This document shows positions 7,274 to 16,085 of a DNA stretch of 64,000 nucleotides, piece by piece. The stretch comes from Accumulibacter appositus (GTDB lineage Bacteria > Pseudomonadota > Gammaproteobacteria > Burkholderiales > Rhodocyclaceae). Numbering within the stretch: the stretch's first letter is position 1; each line of letters begins with the position of its first letter. The position numbers and the translations under genes are program-made. The notes under the pieces were generated by a model, which was not told the origin of the DNA, ran no database searches, and saw nothing but the letters and a program-made list of their open reading frames with translations. Where the stretch lies: the NCBI RefSeq assembly GCF_035440685.1, contig NZ_DAORMW010000029.1, one strand, 5' to 3'.

Positions 7274-8323
7274 ATGAATAAAGTCGCTCGCCGGCAAGTC
7301 GCGCTCTGGTTATTCGTCTGCAGCGCCATGGTCTTTGCAATTCTGGTCGTCGGCGGCGTCACTCGCCTGACTCATTCCGGGCTCTCCATCGTCGAGTGGA
7401 AGCCCATCGTCGGCATCGTTCCACCGCTCAACCAGGCCGAATGGGACGAAACCTTTGCCAAGTACAAGCAGACGCCGGAGTATCAGAAGGTCAACCACCA
7501 GATGGGGCTCGAGGAGTTCAAGGGCATCTTCTTCTGGGAGTATTGGCACCGTGTTCTCGGCCGTCTGATCGGCGTCGCCTTCCTGATACCTTTCCTCTAT
7601 TTCTGCCTGCGACGCAAGATCGACCTGCCGCTGCTACCCAAGCTGCTGGGGATTTTCGTGCTCGGTGGTCTGCAGGGGGCAATGGGCTGGTACATGGTCA
7701 AGAGCGGTCTGGTCGATGATCCGCGCGTCAGTCACTATCGGCTGACGGCGCATCTGTCGCTGGCCTTTCTGATCTTCGTGGCGATGATGTGGCTGGCCCT
7801 CGGTCTGCTCAAGGAGCGCATGCGGGTGACCACCGACGCGACGCTGAAGGGTTTGCAGCGCTTCGCCTTCTGGTTGGCGATCCTGGTTGGCTACATGGTC
7901 GTCAGCGGTGGTCTGGTCGCCGGCATTCGGGCTGGCAAGGCCTACAACAGCTTTCCTCTGATGAACGGGCATTTCCTGCCGCCGGAAAGCTTCATCATCG
8001 ATCCCTGGTATCTCAACTTCTTCAACAACATGGCGCTGGTGCAGTTCGACCACCGCCTGGGCGCATGGCTGCTGGCCTTTCTGGTGCCCTGGTTGTGGTG
8101 GAAGATCAAAGTGGCGGCGGTTTCCCGCAGCGCCCGTCTGGCGGCCACTCTGGTTCTGGCAGCGGTTTTTGTGCAGATCGTGCTCGGCATCTCGACGCTG
8201 CTGCTGGCGGTTCCGGTCGGCCTCGGCGCGGCGCACCAGGGCGGCGCGATGGTCGTTCTCGGCCTGCTGCTGTGGTTGAATCACGAACTGCGGGTGCAAT
8301 CGGTGCCCGGCAGTCGCGCTTGA
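7274..8323 (+). CDS. ctaA: Heme A synthase (COX15/CtaA family)
   Basis: This 349-residue, eight-helix membrane protein should oxidise the C8 methyl of heme o to make heme a. Family motifs include GGVTRLTHSGLSIVEWKP near the N-terminus, FFWEYWHRVLGR, LTAHLSLAF, VQFDHRLGAW and GAAHQGGAM, which supply the conserved histidines. It lacks the cysteine pairs of the other heme A synthase class and resembles the COX15-type enzymes. The ATG at 7274 follows a TATAAT; an in-frame extension of 59 residues upstream has no membrane or family character and crosses the promoter. It is transcribed away from the oxidoreductase operon it presumably serves. Confidence 0.92.
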   Translation: MNKVARRQVALWLFVCSAMVFAILVVGGVTRLTHSGLSIVEWKPIVGIVPPLNQAEWDETFAKYKQTPEYQKVNHQMGLEEFKGIFFWEYWHRVLGRLIGVAFLIPFLYFCLRRKIDLPLLPKLLGIFVLGGLQGAMGWYMVKSGLVDDPRVSHYRLTAHLSLAFLIFVAMMWLALGLLKERMRVTTDATLKGLQRFAFWLAILVGYMVVSGGLVAGIRAGKAYNSFPLMNGHFLPPESFIIDPWYLNFFNNMALVQFDHRLGAWLLAFLVPWLWWKIKVAAVSRSARLAATLVLAAVFVQIVLGISTLLLAVPVGLGAAHQGGAMVVLGLLLWLNHELRVQSVPGSRA

Positions 8324-8343
8324 TTGCCGGCCAGGAGTTGCGA

Positions 8344-9318
8344 TTGCGGCAATTGCGGCGACTGCGGCAAATCCGGAAAATTGCCGGTTTGCTGACTGCC
8401 CTGTCGCTGCTGGTGGTGCTGCTCAGCGCCTGGCTGCGGCTCGACGCTGCCGGCCTCGGCTGTGCCGACTGGCCTGCCTGCTACGCGCAGCTGCTGAGCA
8501 GTGAGCCGACGGCGCAGACCTTCGGCCCGCTGCGCCTGTTGCATCGCGCAGCGGCTTCGCTGGCGCTACTGCTGGCCTGCTATCTGGCGTGGCTCTGCTG
8601 GCGTCGTCCGTCGCTGCCGTCGCCGGCAGGCCCGGCAAGCGTCCTGGTGATGCTGGTGCTGGCGCTGGCAGTGCTCGGCCTTTGGAGTTCCGATCCGCGG
8701 CTGGTGCTGGTTGCTTTCCTGAACATCCTCGGCGGTCTTGGCCTGGTGAGCTTCTCGTGGCGAGTGGTGCTGGCCAGCACGCCGGGAGAGATGGTCCCGG
8801 GCGCGCAGTGTGGGCATTGTGGGCATGCCGAGGATCGCGAGCACTCGCCACGTTCTCCGATCTGGCGGAGCTTGGTGCTGCGTCTGGGCGCTGCGGCGCT
8901 GTCGCTGACGATGATCCTCGGTGCGCTGATCGGCGCTCGTTACGAAGCCTTGGCCTGTAGGTCCTTGCCGGATTGTGCGGGTCACTGGTGGCCGACAGCC
9001 GCTGGCTGGGCGGTCCTACAGGAATTTGCGGTGTTGGCATCGCCGCCGCCGACGGGCGAAGCCGGTGGGCTCAGCCTGCATCTGCTGCACCGCTGGGGCG
9101 CTCTGCTGACGCTGGTCTTGCTCGGCAGCGCTGGCTGGCAGGCGCTTGCCGACGTCGCGACGCGCAAGGCAGCAGCGGCAATGCTGCTGCTACTGACTGC
9201 GCAGGTGTCGCTCGGGGTACTGACCGTGATCAGCGGCCTCACTCTGTGGTTGGCGGTCGCGCATGCTGGCTGCGCGGCCGTCCTGCTCGCCACCCTGGTG
9301 AGCTTGCTGCGGCGATGA
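8344..9318 (+). CDS. Second CtaA/COX15-like heme A synthase homologue with cysteine pairs
   Basis: The protein has about 324 residues and eight hydrophobic segments. It resembles the CtaA family: a cysteine pair in GCADWPACYA, another in ACRSLPDCAGH, and histidines in LLHRAAASLAL, LLHRWGALL and VAHAGCAAVL. Paired loop cysteines are typical of one CtaA class, unlike the COX15-type protein just upstream. A His/Cys-rich stretch, QCGHCGHAEDREH, lies in a central loop and looks unusual. The start is uncertain: a TTG at 8344 follows AGGAG by 6 nt. It begins 20 bp after ctaA and is probably co-transcribed. It could be a partner in heme A synthesis or a redundant paralogue. Confidence 0.75.
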   Translation: MRQLRRLRQIRKIAGLLTALSLLVVLLSAWLRLDAAGLGCADWPACYAQLLSSEPTAQTFGPLRLLHRAAASLALLLACYLAWLCWRRPSLPSPAGPASVLVMLVLALAVLGLWSSDPRLVLVAFLNILGGLGLVSFSWRVVLASTPGEMVPGAQCGHCGHAEDREHSPRSPIWRSLVLRLGAAALSLTMILGALIGARYEALACRSLPDCAGHWWPTAAGWAVLQEFAVLASPPPTGEAGGLSLHLLHRWGALLTLVLLGSAGWQALADVATRKAAAAMLLLLTAQVSLGVLTVISGLTLWLAVAHAGCAAVLLATLVSLLRR

Positions 9319-9365
9319 GAGGGTCAGGCGCGTGGCAAGGCGCCCGTCGCAGCCATCCAGCGCCT

Positions 9366-9842
9366 TCAGTGCTTGCTGTGTTCGCTGGTCGATGAGCTGC
9401 TGGCCGTCAGATCGCGTACTTCGGCCTGAATTTCTATCGTCTGCACGCTCTTGTCCGGGCCCTCGACCTGTAGCGCCAGCGGCACCGACTCGCCTTTCTT
9501 CAGCGGTTGCTTCAGCTTCATCAGCATCACATGGTAGCCACCAGGCGCCAGCTGAACCGGCTTGCCGGCCGGCAGGTCGAGACGGGCGATGGCGCGCATT
9601 TTCATGATCCCGCCGTCCATCTTCATTTCGTGAATTTCACTGACCGCGGCGGCCGGGCTGCTTGCGCCAACCAGCGCCGCGCCGGACTTGCTGGTGATTT
9701 CCAGGAAGGCGCCGGTCGCCTGCTGGCCGCTCACCGTTCCGCGTACCCAGGCATCCCTGACCTCGACATCGGCGGCCAGCGCAGCCGTCGTGGAAAGGCT
9801 GAACAGGATGGCCATCGCCAGTTGGGTTCGTGTCGCTTTCAA
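9366..9842 (-). CDS. Periplasmic copper chaperone, PCu(A)C family
   Basis: The secreted protein has 158 residues with a signal peptide to about residue 23. The copper-binding pattern is clear: H71 and M73 (HEMKM), M80/M82 and H104-x-M106 (GGYHVMLM), followed by a His-containing tail (SEHSKH). PCuAC proteins hand Cu(I) to CuA sites, often together with SCO proteins, which fits this locus. A TTG at 9842 is chosen because AAGGAG lies exactly 6 nt upstream and the signal peptide then begins directly; ATGs at 9857 and 9863 would add only five or seven residues. A TATAAT at 9881-9876 lies just upstream. Confidence 0.85.
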   Translation of the reverse strand: MKATRTQLAMAILFSLSTTAALAADVEVRDAWVRGTVSGQQATGAFLEITSKSGAALVGASSPAAAVSEIHEMKMDGGIMKMRAIARLDLPAGKPVQLAPGGYHVMLMKLKQPLKKGESVPLALQVEGPDKSVQTIEIQAEVRDLTASSSSTSEHSKH

Positions 9843-9936
9843 GCCGTACTCCTTCATGATCATGCAAAGGCATCGATTATATGCGGTGGCGTGCGTCGCC
9901 TCGTGCGACAAGATGCCGCAGGGGGGCACGAAGGGA

Positions 9937-10365
9937 TCAGGGCTTCTTGCTCCAGTTGCCTTGCTCATCCTCGATCCACCAGCCCGAGTGGAACTGCGCC
10001 TTCCAGCGCTCGATCTGCGCCGCGCGAACGGCCGGCTCGTACTGCTGGCCACCGTGGCCTTCAGCGATCGCGTAAATCAGCGAATTGCGGTCTGGGTTTT
10101 CCTGGTCGATGAGTTTTCCGACGATCTGGAGTTGTGGCAGGTTGAGCCGGCTGGCGTCGCGCAGCTTGATCATGCCGTCGTAACCCAGGCCGATGATCCC
10201 GGGATCCAGAAAATAGACCAGTCGCGAGCTGCGCTGGGCCAGGGTGTGCTTGACCATGATCACCGGCGGTGTGCCGATATCGAGGTTGATCTCTTCGCTC
10301 GGCGGTGCCGCGGCGAGTGGCTGGGAAAGAAAGGCGACTAGCAGCAGCGGGAGAAAGCGTTTCAT
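9937..10365 (-). CDS. Periplasmic DUF1318/YdbL-like protein
   Basis: The protein has 142 residues with a signal peptide (cleavage near residue 19, after PLAA). The mature part has a helical region with GLGYDGMIKLRDASRL and LIDQENPDRNSLIYAIAE and a C-terminal WIEDEQGNW element. This arrangement resembles DUF1318 (YdbL) proteins of unknown function, but the match is by eye. It lies 18 bp downstream of a SCO gene and upstream of the PCuAC gene on the same strand, so a role in envelope or copper-enzyme assembly is possible but unproven. Confidence 0.55.
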   Translation of the reverse strand: MKRFLPLLLVAFLSQPLAAAPPSEEINLDIGTPPVIMVKHTLAQRSSRLVYFLDPGIIGLGYDGMIKLRDASRLNLPQLQIVGKLIDQENPDRNSLIYAIAEGHGGQQYEPAVRAAQIERWKAQFHSGWWIEDEQGNWSKKP

Positions 10366-10383
10366 ATCAGGGTTCCTGAAGAA

Positions 10384-10965
10384 TCATTGACCGTCGAGCA
10401 GCAACTTGATGTCGGAGGCGACGCTGTCGGCGGGCTCGCCATGGCGGACGAGAAGTCGTAGCCTGCCCTGCGGGTCAAAGACGTAGCTGCCGGTGCTATG
10501 GTCCACGGCGTAGGTCTCGGGCGTGCTGCCGGCCTGCTTGGCGTAGAAGACCTTGAACTCCTTGGCGGCGGCCGCGGTGGCAGCGTCATCGCCGCGCAGG
10601 CCGATGAAACTCGGATCGAAAGCGGTGACGTATTCGGAGAGCAGTTGCGCGCTGTCCCGCTCCGGATCGAGGGTGACGAAAAGAACTTGCAGGCGACTAC
10701 CGTCGTCGCCGAGGCGCTTCTGCACCTCGCGCATGGCCAGCAGCGTCGTCGGGCAAACGTCGGGGCACTGGGTGTAACCGAAGAAGAGAACGATTGCCTT
10801 GCCCTTGAAGTCAGCCAGTTGGCGCTGCTTGCCGCTGTGGTCTGTGAGACTCAGGGTCTTTCCCCAATCGACTCCGGTGATGTCGCTGGACTTGAACGCG
10901 ACCGGCTGAGAACAGGCCGCGAGCAGCAGGGTGATGGACAGGATCAGCGTGGAAAGGATTTTCAT
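10384..10965 (-). CDS. SCO1/SenC family lipoprotein
   Basis: The protein has 193 residues with a lipoprotein signal (LLLAACS, lipidated Cys18). The SCO domain has the copper ligands C67 and C71 (CPDVCPTT) and H155 (AVDHSTGSY). This is a compact, classical SCO, unlike the longer C-terminally anchored SCO at 2.6-3.4 kb. It heads a probable minus-strand unit with the DUF1318-like and PCuAC genes. The two SCO proteins could serve different copper enzymes or separate steps of CuA loading. Confidence 0.9.
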   Translation of the reverse strand: MKILSTLILSITLLLAACSQPVAFKSSDITGVDWGKTLSLTDHSGKQRQLADFKGKAIVLFFGYTQCPDVCPTTLLAMREVQKRLGDDGSRLQVLFVTLDPERDSAQLLSEYVTAFDPSFIGLRGDDAATAAAAKEFKVFYAKQAGSTPETYAVDHSTGSYVFDPQGRLRLLVRHGEPADSVASDIKLLLDGQ

Positions 10966-11248
10966 GGTCGTCTTTGCCGGTTGTGAAAGTCTGCTGCGCG
11001 CAACGCGGAGGGCGGTATTCTCCGGGCAGCGCAGCCAGGGCGCCTTGATACAGGTTAACCATTGTCGGTCATTCTGCAGCGACCGCCCAAGGATACCGGA
11101 TATCTCCCGCCGGCATGCGCGCGCGGTCGCGCTGCCTGGCCACCGAGCGACTGGCACGGGCGGCCAGCGGCCAGGCCGATTGCGAGCTTGCCGACGACAA
11201 TGGCCATGGGGGCCGCGGGCAGGGGATAGAGAGCTTGGAGAGCGTGAC

Positions 11249-11947
11249 GTGAGAACGATTGGTTTGATTGGCGGCATGAGTTGGCAGTCCACGATCCCCT
11301 ATTATCGGATCATCAACGAAGCCGTGCAGACGCGACTCGGCGGTCTGCATTCGGCGCGGCTACTGCTCTACAGCGTCGATTTCCAGCCGCTGGAGGAGCT
11401 TCAGCGCCGCGGTGACTGGCGCGCCGCCGGCGAGCTGATGGCGCAAGCGGGGCGCGCCCTCGAAGCGGCCGGTGCCGAGTTTCTCGTCTTGTGTACCAAC
11501 ACCATGCACCGTGTTGCGCCGGCCATCGAGGCGGCCGTTGATCTGCCGCTCCTGCATATCGCCGACCCGACGGCGGAAGAAATCCACCGTGCCGGTTTTT
11601 CCACGGTCGGCCTGCTCGGCACCCGCTTCACGATGGAGCAGCCGTTCTACCGAGAACGGCTGCAGCGCCGGCAGGGCATCGAGGTCGTCCTTCCCGACGC
11701 GACCGATCGCGAAATCATCCATCGAGTGATCTACGAGGAGCTTTGCGCCGGTCAGCTTCGCGCCTCGTCGCGGGCCGAGTACCAGCGCATCATCGGGCGG
11801 CTGGTGGCGAACGGCGCGCAGGCCGTGATTCTCGGCTGCACCGAGATCTCGCTGTTGGTCGCTGCCGACGATGCCAGCGTGCCGCTGTTCGACACCACGC
11901 ACATCCATGCGCAAGCCGCCGCCGACTTCGCGCTCGCCTGCAGCTGA
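11249..11947 (+). CDS. Aspartate/glutamate racemase family protein
   Basis: The protein has 232 residues. It belongs to the PLP-independent Asp/Glu racemase superfamily with both catalytic cysteines: C82 in LVLCTNTMH and C197 in VILGCTEIS. The N-terminus MRTIGLIGGMSW is typical of the YgeA/RacX group of broad-specificity amino-acid racemases. The start is GTG with GGAG just upstream. It is a stand-alone gene between a SCO lipoprotein gene (divergent) and a convergent EamA exporter. Substrate specificity cannot be read from the sequence. Confidence 0.88.
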   Translation: MRTIGLIGGMSWQSTIPYYRIINEAVQTRLGGLHSARLLLYSVDFQPLEELQRRGDWRAAGELMAQAGRALEAAGAEFLVLCTNTMHRVAPAIEAAVDLPLLHIADPTAEEIHRAGFSTVGLLGTRFTMEQPFYRERLQRRQGIEVVLPDATDREIIHRVIYEELCAGQLRASSRAEYQRIIGRLVANGAQAVILGCTEISLLVAADDASVPLFDTTHIHAQAAADFALACS

Positions 11948-12016
11948 AGCGGGATGCTGCGCTTGCGCGCTGATCGGCTTCCCGGAAACGTCATCCGCCG
12001 CTGGCTGTGTCGGGCA

Positions 12017-12937
12017 TCAGGAGGCGCGGTCCGCCAGCGGTGCTTGGCGGGCGGCGGCACTGCGCAAGGCCAGCGCCTCGTTGGTGACCAGCGCAGCGAG
12101 CACCAGCGCGCCGCCGACCAGGGTGCTTTGCGGCGGCGTTTCGCCGGCGCCCAACCATGCCCAGGTGACACCGAAGAGTACCTCCAGCAGGCCGAGCAGG
12201 GCGATTTCCGCGGCCGGTAGCTCGCGCGCCAGGCGGACTACCAGCAGACAGGGAAGCGCCAGCTGGACGCTGCCGAGCAGGGCCAGCAGAGCAAGGTCGT
12301 GTGCCGACGCCTGGAAGGGATAGGCCAGCGGCAGGGTGAACGCCGACGACAGAACGGCGCCGATCACCAGCGCCGGCAGCATGTCCTGGCGCATCGGTTG
12401 GAGTGGATCGGCCGGGCCGTGGCCGACATGCTGCAGGATCGTGAAGTTCAGCGCGCCGGCCAGGGGCACGGCCATGGCGACCAGCGTTCCAGTCAGCGAC
12501 AGCCCCGTTCCTGCCTGCTGCGCAAACATCCAGGCAATGCCGAGGCCGGCCACCGCGATCGCAACCCAGGTTCGCGCCGGCAAGCGGTACTGCAGGAAGA
12601 GGCGTGCGAACAAGGCGGTGATCAGCGGTCCGAGGGCCATGCTGATCAGCACGTTGGCCACGCTGGTCAGGGTAATCGCCAGCATGAAGGCGGTCGCCAT
12701 CACCGCCCAGCAGACACCCGAGAACCAGACTGTCCACGGGGCACGCAACAGGCCGCGCCACAGTCCCGGCCCACGCAGGACGGTCAGGCCGATGCTCAAG
12801 GTCAAGGCACTGAACAGGCTGCGCCAGAAAACGATCTCGAAGCTCGCAGCGCCATCGAGATGGCGTGACACGGCGCCAGCGATGCTCCATAGCAGCGTGG
12901 TCAGAACCATCAGGGCAACAGCACGGTGGTGCGACAT
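12017..12937 (-). CDS. EamA-family (DMT superfamily) transporter
   Basis: This membrane protein has about 306 residues and ten hydrophobic helices arranged as two EamA repeats, as in drug/metabolite transporters. The first repeat begins LMVLTTLLWSIAGAVSRH and the second near LVAMAVPLAGALNFTIL. The ATG at 12937 is used; a TTG at 12958 would add seven residues, and neither has a strong ribosome-binding site. The substrate is not predictable. It stands alone, convergent with the racemase gene. Confidence 0.85.
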   Translation of the reverse strand: MSHHRAVALMVLTTLLWSIAGAVSRHLDGAASFEIVFWRSLFSALTLSIGLTVLRGPGLWRGLLRAPWTVWFSGVCWAVMATAFMLAITLTSVANVLISMALGPLITALFARLFLQYRLPARTWVAIAVAGLGIAWMFAQQAGTGLSLTGTLVAMAVPLAGALNFTILQHVGHGPADPLQPMRQDMLPALVIGAVLSSAFTLPLAYPFQASAHDLALLALLGSVQLALPCLLVVRLARELPAAEIALLGLLEVLFGVTWAWLGAGETPPQSTLVGGALVLAALVTNEALALRSAAARQAPLADRAS

Positions 12938-13125
12938 TTCGGGGCTTTCGGACGCCAAGCGAGGACTGGCGACGCCGCCAATTCCTCAACGTGCGGCGAC
13001 GGCTGGAAAGCTCGCCATTGTGCAGGATTTCCACCATTTCGAGCGCTCCGGCGGCGTCTGCCAGGGCGTATGTTTGGCGGTGCCTTCATTTCTGCTGACC
13101 GTTTCGCCAGGACCGCAGTACTGCA

Positions 13126-13695
13126 CTAGCCGTCGCCGCAGCCATAGCGCCGCCAGAGACGGTAGCCGCCGCCAGCGCCCAGGGTCGACTCGACCAGTAC
13201 ATAGCTGTCAATCGGCCAGCGCAGCGACGGCGGTTCCTTGGGCAGTAGGCTTGCCGCAGCGCGTCGCGCCAGCGTTACGTGCGGGCGCAGCGGGCGCGAT
13301 TCGACGGGCAGGTGCAGCGCTCGCAAGGCCTTGCCAAGGTCGGCATGGAGTTGCTGCAGGGCGTCCGGTACTTCCGGAGCGCGCAGCACGGCCAGGCCGC
13401 GTGGCCAGATTTCGGCGCGCGTCAGTGACAGCTCGAAAGCGTCGAACGTGCCCGCAGCGGCAACTGGCAGTTGCAATCCGGCGGCAATTTCCGGGCCACG
13501 ACTGCGCTCGACCGCGCCGATGAAGTGCAGGGTCAGGTGCAGCCGCTCCGCTTTGACCGGCGATGAGCCTCTCGGCCACGCGCACTGCTGCTGATAGGCA
13601 AGCAGCGAGGCGCGTTCGCGGGTGCCGGGCCACAGCGCGAGGAACAGGCGGGCGCGAGCGGGAGCTCGCGGCTGATTGGCGTCGCCGATGATCAC
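13126..13695 (-). CDS. thpR: RNA 2',3'-cyclic phosphodiesterase (LigT/ThpR family)
   Basis: This 189-residue member of the 2H phosphoesterase superfamily has both HxTx motifs: HLTLHF at about residue 53 and HVTLAR at about 139. ThpR-type enzymes open 2',3'-cyclic phosphates at RNA ends. The N-terminal LFLALWPGTRER strand is typical. The start appears to be a GTG; there is no internal Met before the conserved first strand. It is monocistronic by context. Confidence 0.88.
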   Translation of the reverse strand: MIIGDANQPRAPARARLFLALWPGTRERASLLAYQQQCAWPRGSSPVKAERLHLTLHFIGAVERSRGPEIAAGLQLPVAAAGTFDAFELSLTRAEIWPRGLAVLRAPEVPDALQQLHADLGKALRALHLPVESRPLRPHVTLARRAAASLLPKEPPSLRWPIDSYVLVESTLGAGGGYRLWRRYGCGDG

Positions 13696-13770
13696 CAGGT
13701 CAGCCGGGGGATTACGGGCCGGCGCATCGGCGCCGGGCGGCAGCGGCTGGCAGTCGGCAGGCCTGCTGTT

Positions 13771-13798
13771 TTGACAAGCGTTCTCACCGCCCTACAAT
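13771..13798 (+). promoter_or_regulatory. Sigma-70-type promoter of the DUF4332 gene
   Basis: A consensus -35 TTGACA (13771-13776) is separated by 16 bp from TACAAT (13793-13798). The gene start at 13882 follows with a leader of about 77 nt. This is the best housekeeping promoter visible in the window. Confidence 0.7.
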
Positions 13799-13881
13799 GC
13801 CGTTGGCACCGTCCATGGTGGCGCTTCGATCCTGCGGGGCTGTGCGCACCGATCATCAATAAAAAACAAGGAGACAAAGAC

Positions 13882-14286
13882 ATGGCAAAACTGACCGAAA
13901 TCGAAGGGATTGGCGAGGTCTACGCGGCCAAGCTCGCCGAGGCGGGCGTGGGTTCGCTGGAAGGCCTCTTGACGGCATGCTGCCAAAAAAGCGGCCGCAA
14001 GGAAACCGCCGAAAAGACCGGGATCAGTGAAAAGCTGCTTCTCTCCTGGGCCAATCGTGCCGATCTGGCGAGAATCAAGGGCGTCAGCACACAGTACGCG
14101 GACCTCCTGGAATGTGCCGGCGTGGATACGGTTCCCGAGTTGGCGCAGCGCAACGCGGAAAACCTGCACGCGAAAATGCTCGAGGTGAATGAGCAAAAGA
14201 ACCTCGTTCGCAAAGTCGCCACGCTGTCGCAAGTGCAGGACTGGGTGGCGCAGGCCAAGGACTTGCCGCGGGTCATCACGCACTAG
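13882..14286 (+). CDS. DUF4332 helix-hairpin-helix protein
   Basis: The soluble protein has 134 residues. The N-terminus (LTEIEGIGEVYAAKLAEAGV) and the central segment (RIKGVSTQYADLLECAGV) are two helix-hairpin-helix-like GIG/GVS repeats, typical of DUF4332. Such repeats often contact nucleic acid, but no function is established. A strong AAGGAG site precedes the ATG and a near-consensus promoter lies upstream, so the protein may be abundant. It lies alone between thpR and the tonB operon. Confidence 0.82.
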   Translation: MAKLTEIEGIGEVYAAKLAEAGVGSLEGLLTACCQKSGRKETAEKTGISEKLLLSWANRADLARIKGVSTQYADLLECAGVDTVPELAQRNAENLHAKMLEVNEQKNLVRKVATLSQVQDWVAQAKDLPRVITH

Positions 14287-14523
14287 GCTTGCCGGCAGTG
14301 TGGAGCCCATGGCTTCTCGGTGGGACAAGGGTTTCACGCTGCCGCCAGGCCTGCGCCAAGGCATATCCCGCCAGCAGTGCCAGCCGACTACGCCGGTCGC
14401 GGGTGGCGGTGGACTACAGGCTCGTGCGGGGCTGAGACCAAATGCCGCAGCCGTAGGCGGGCGTGCCGACATAGAATGTCGCCCTTTACATCACCTTTCA
14501 GTGCTCGCTGAAAGCAGATCGAC

Positions 14524-15306
14524 TTGAGCGACACCTCGCCTCAGACGCAGCCGACTTCCGCGTACTTCGAATTGCCGCCAGAACGACGGCTGCCTGCCTG
14601 GCGCCTGGCCCTGTTCGTCCTGGCGGTCCTCGGCGTGCATCTGGCCGGGCTGTTTCTGGCTTTCGGCATGGTCGGCCGCCAAACACCGGCCGCAGCCTTG
14701 CCGGCGCTGAGCGTTCGCGTGCTGGAACTCGCACCCGTGCCGCCGCCCAGGCTTGAAGAACCGATCAAGGTCGTGGCACCGGCAAAGCCCCCTGAAGTGC
14801 CTGCCGCGGTGGCGCCGCCGCAGCCTGCCGAGCCGCCAAAAAAGCGCCGTCGGCCCAAGCCGGCACGGGTCGTGGCAGCGCCCGCCAAAAAGGTCTCGCC
14901 AACGCCGCTACTCACGGCAGCGGCCACGGCGCCGGCGACGACATCGTTCGCGGTGGCGCCGCAAGCGCCCTCGACGGCTGTCGAGGCGCCGCCGGCACCG
15001 CCGCCGGCGGCACCTGTGCCCGTGGTCGGTGCTCGTTTCGACGCCGACTATCTGCGCAATCCGAGTCCCGTCTATCCGTCGGCTTCGCGGCGACTGGGTG
15101 AGGAGGGTCGCGTCATTTTGCGGGTCACGGTCAGCGCCGAAGGCTTGCCGGAGCGTGTCGAGATCAAACAGACGAGCGGTTTTCGGCGCCTGGATGAAGC
15201 GGCCAGGGCGGCCGTCGAGCGCTGGCGATTCGTTGCCGCCAGGCGCGGGGCGACGGCCATCGAGTCGTCGGTACTGGTGCCGCTACAATTCAATCTGCAG
15301 AACTAG
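14524..15306 (+). CDS. tonB: TonB energy transducer
   Basis: The protein has 260 residues: a cytoplasmic N-terminus, one membrane helix at about 26-48, a long Pro/Ala-rich periplasmic spacer with a basic KKRRRPKPAR patch, and a C-terminal TonB domain (YPSASRRLGEEGRVILRVTV). It couples the proton-motive force, through ExbB/ExbD encoded directly downstream, to outer-membrane receptors such as the one at 33-35 kb. The start is TTG at 14524; no in-frame ATG precedes the membrane helix. Confidence 0.92.
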   Translation: MSDTSPQTQPTSAYFELPPERRLPAWRLALFVLAVLGVHLAGLFLAFGMVGRQTPAAALPALSVRVLELAPVPPPRLEEPIKVVAPAKPPEVPAAVAPPQPAEPPKKRRRPKPARVVAAPAKKVSPTPLLTAAATAPATTSFAVAPQAPSTAVEAPPAPPPAAPVPVVGARFDADYLRNPSPVYPSASRRLGEEGRVILRVTVSAEGLPERVEIKQTSGFRRLDEAARAAVERWRFVAARRGATAIESSVLVPLQFNLQN

Positions 15307-15334
15307 AAACTAGCATAGAGGACAGGAAAGTATT

Positions 15335-16069
15335 ATGCGAATGGAGTTGGGGTTGGCGCAGTTCTGGGCCCAGGGCGATCTGGTGACGCACGCCGTGGCG
15401 ACGCTGCTGGTGCTGCTGTCGGTGGTCAGCTGGTACGTCATCGCCGTCAAGGCCAATGCCGTCTGGCAGGCCAAGCGCTGTCATGCACGCGCCCTGGCGT
15501 CGTTCTGGGGCGCGCCAAGCCTGCCGGCGGCGATCGAGGCCATCAGGCGTGAAGACAGGACCGGTATTTTCACCAGCATGGCGGTCGCCGGCGCCAATGC
15601 TGCAGGCCTGCATCGCGAGCATTCGGATCGCGGTATCGGCGCCGGGGTCAGCGTCAGCGAGTTCGTCACGCGCTCGCTGCGCAGCCAGATCGTCGACGCG
15701 CAGGCGAGTATCGAATCGGGGCTTACCTTTCTCGCCTCGGTCGGCTCGACGGCGCCCTTCATCGGCCTGTTCGGGACCGTCTGGGGGATCTACCACGCTT
15801 TGGTCGGCCTCTCGGGGGCGACGCAGGTGGTGCTCGGCAAGGTCGCCGGCCCGGTCGGCGAGGCGCTGATCATGACTGCCGGCGGTCTCTTTGTCGCCAT
15901 TCCCGCGGTGCTCGCCTACAACGCCTTCACCCGCGGCAATCGCCTGACGCTGGCTCGGCTGGACGGCTTTGCGCACGATCTGCACGCCTACCTGACCACC
16001 GGCCTGCGCGGCCGCCCCGGCGACAAGCTGGTCGACCTGAGCGCGGTTCGTGCCGGGCGCAGCGGCTGA
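15335..16069 (+). CDS. exbB: Biopolymer transport protein ExbB (MotA/TolQ/ExbB family)
   Basis: The protein has 244 residues with three membrane helices. The conserved proton-channel region reads LTFLASVGSTAPFIGLFGTVWGIYHA (quoted here only for its GSTAPFIGLFGTVWGI core), followed by GPVGEALIMTAGGLFVAIPAVLAYN in the third helix region. With ExbD and TonB it forms the energising complex in the inner membrane. The start follows a GGAC-AGGAAAG site, 28 bp after tonB, and exbD follows after 16 bp. Confidence 0.95.
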   Translation: MRMELGLAQFWAQGDLVTHAVATLLVLLSVVSWYVIAVKANAVWQAKRCHARALASFWGAPSLPAAIEAIRREDRTGIFTSMAVAGANAAGLHREHSDRGIGAGVSVSEFVTRSLRSQIVDAQASIESGLTFLASVGSTAPFIGLFGTVWGIYHALVGLSGATQVVLGKVAGPVGEALIMTAGGLFVAIPAVLAYNAFTRGNRLTLARLDGFAHDLHAYLTTGLRGRPGDKLVDLSAVRAGRSG

Positions 16070-16085
16070 GTGAGGGGAGAACGTA

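Noticed and set aside
14468..14480. Short palindrome GACATAGAATGTC upstream of tonB as a Fur or other operator
   Set aside because: It does not match the Fur consensus and is too short to support a call.
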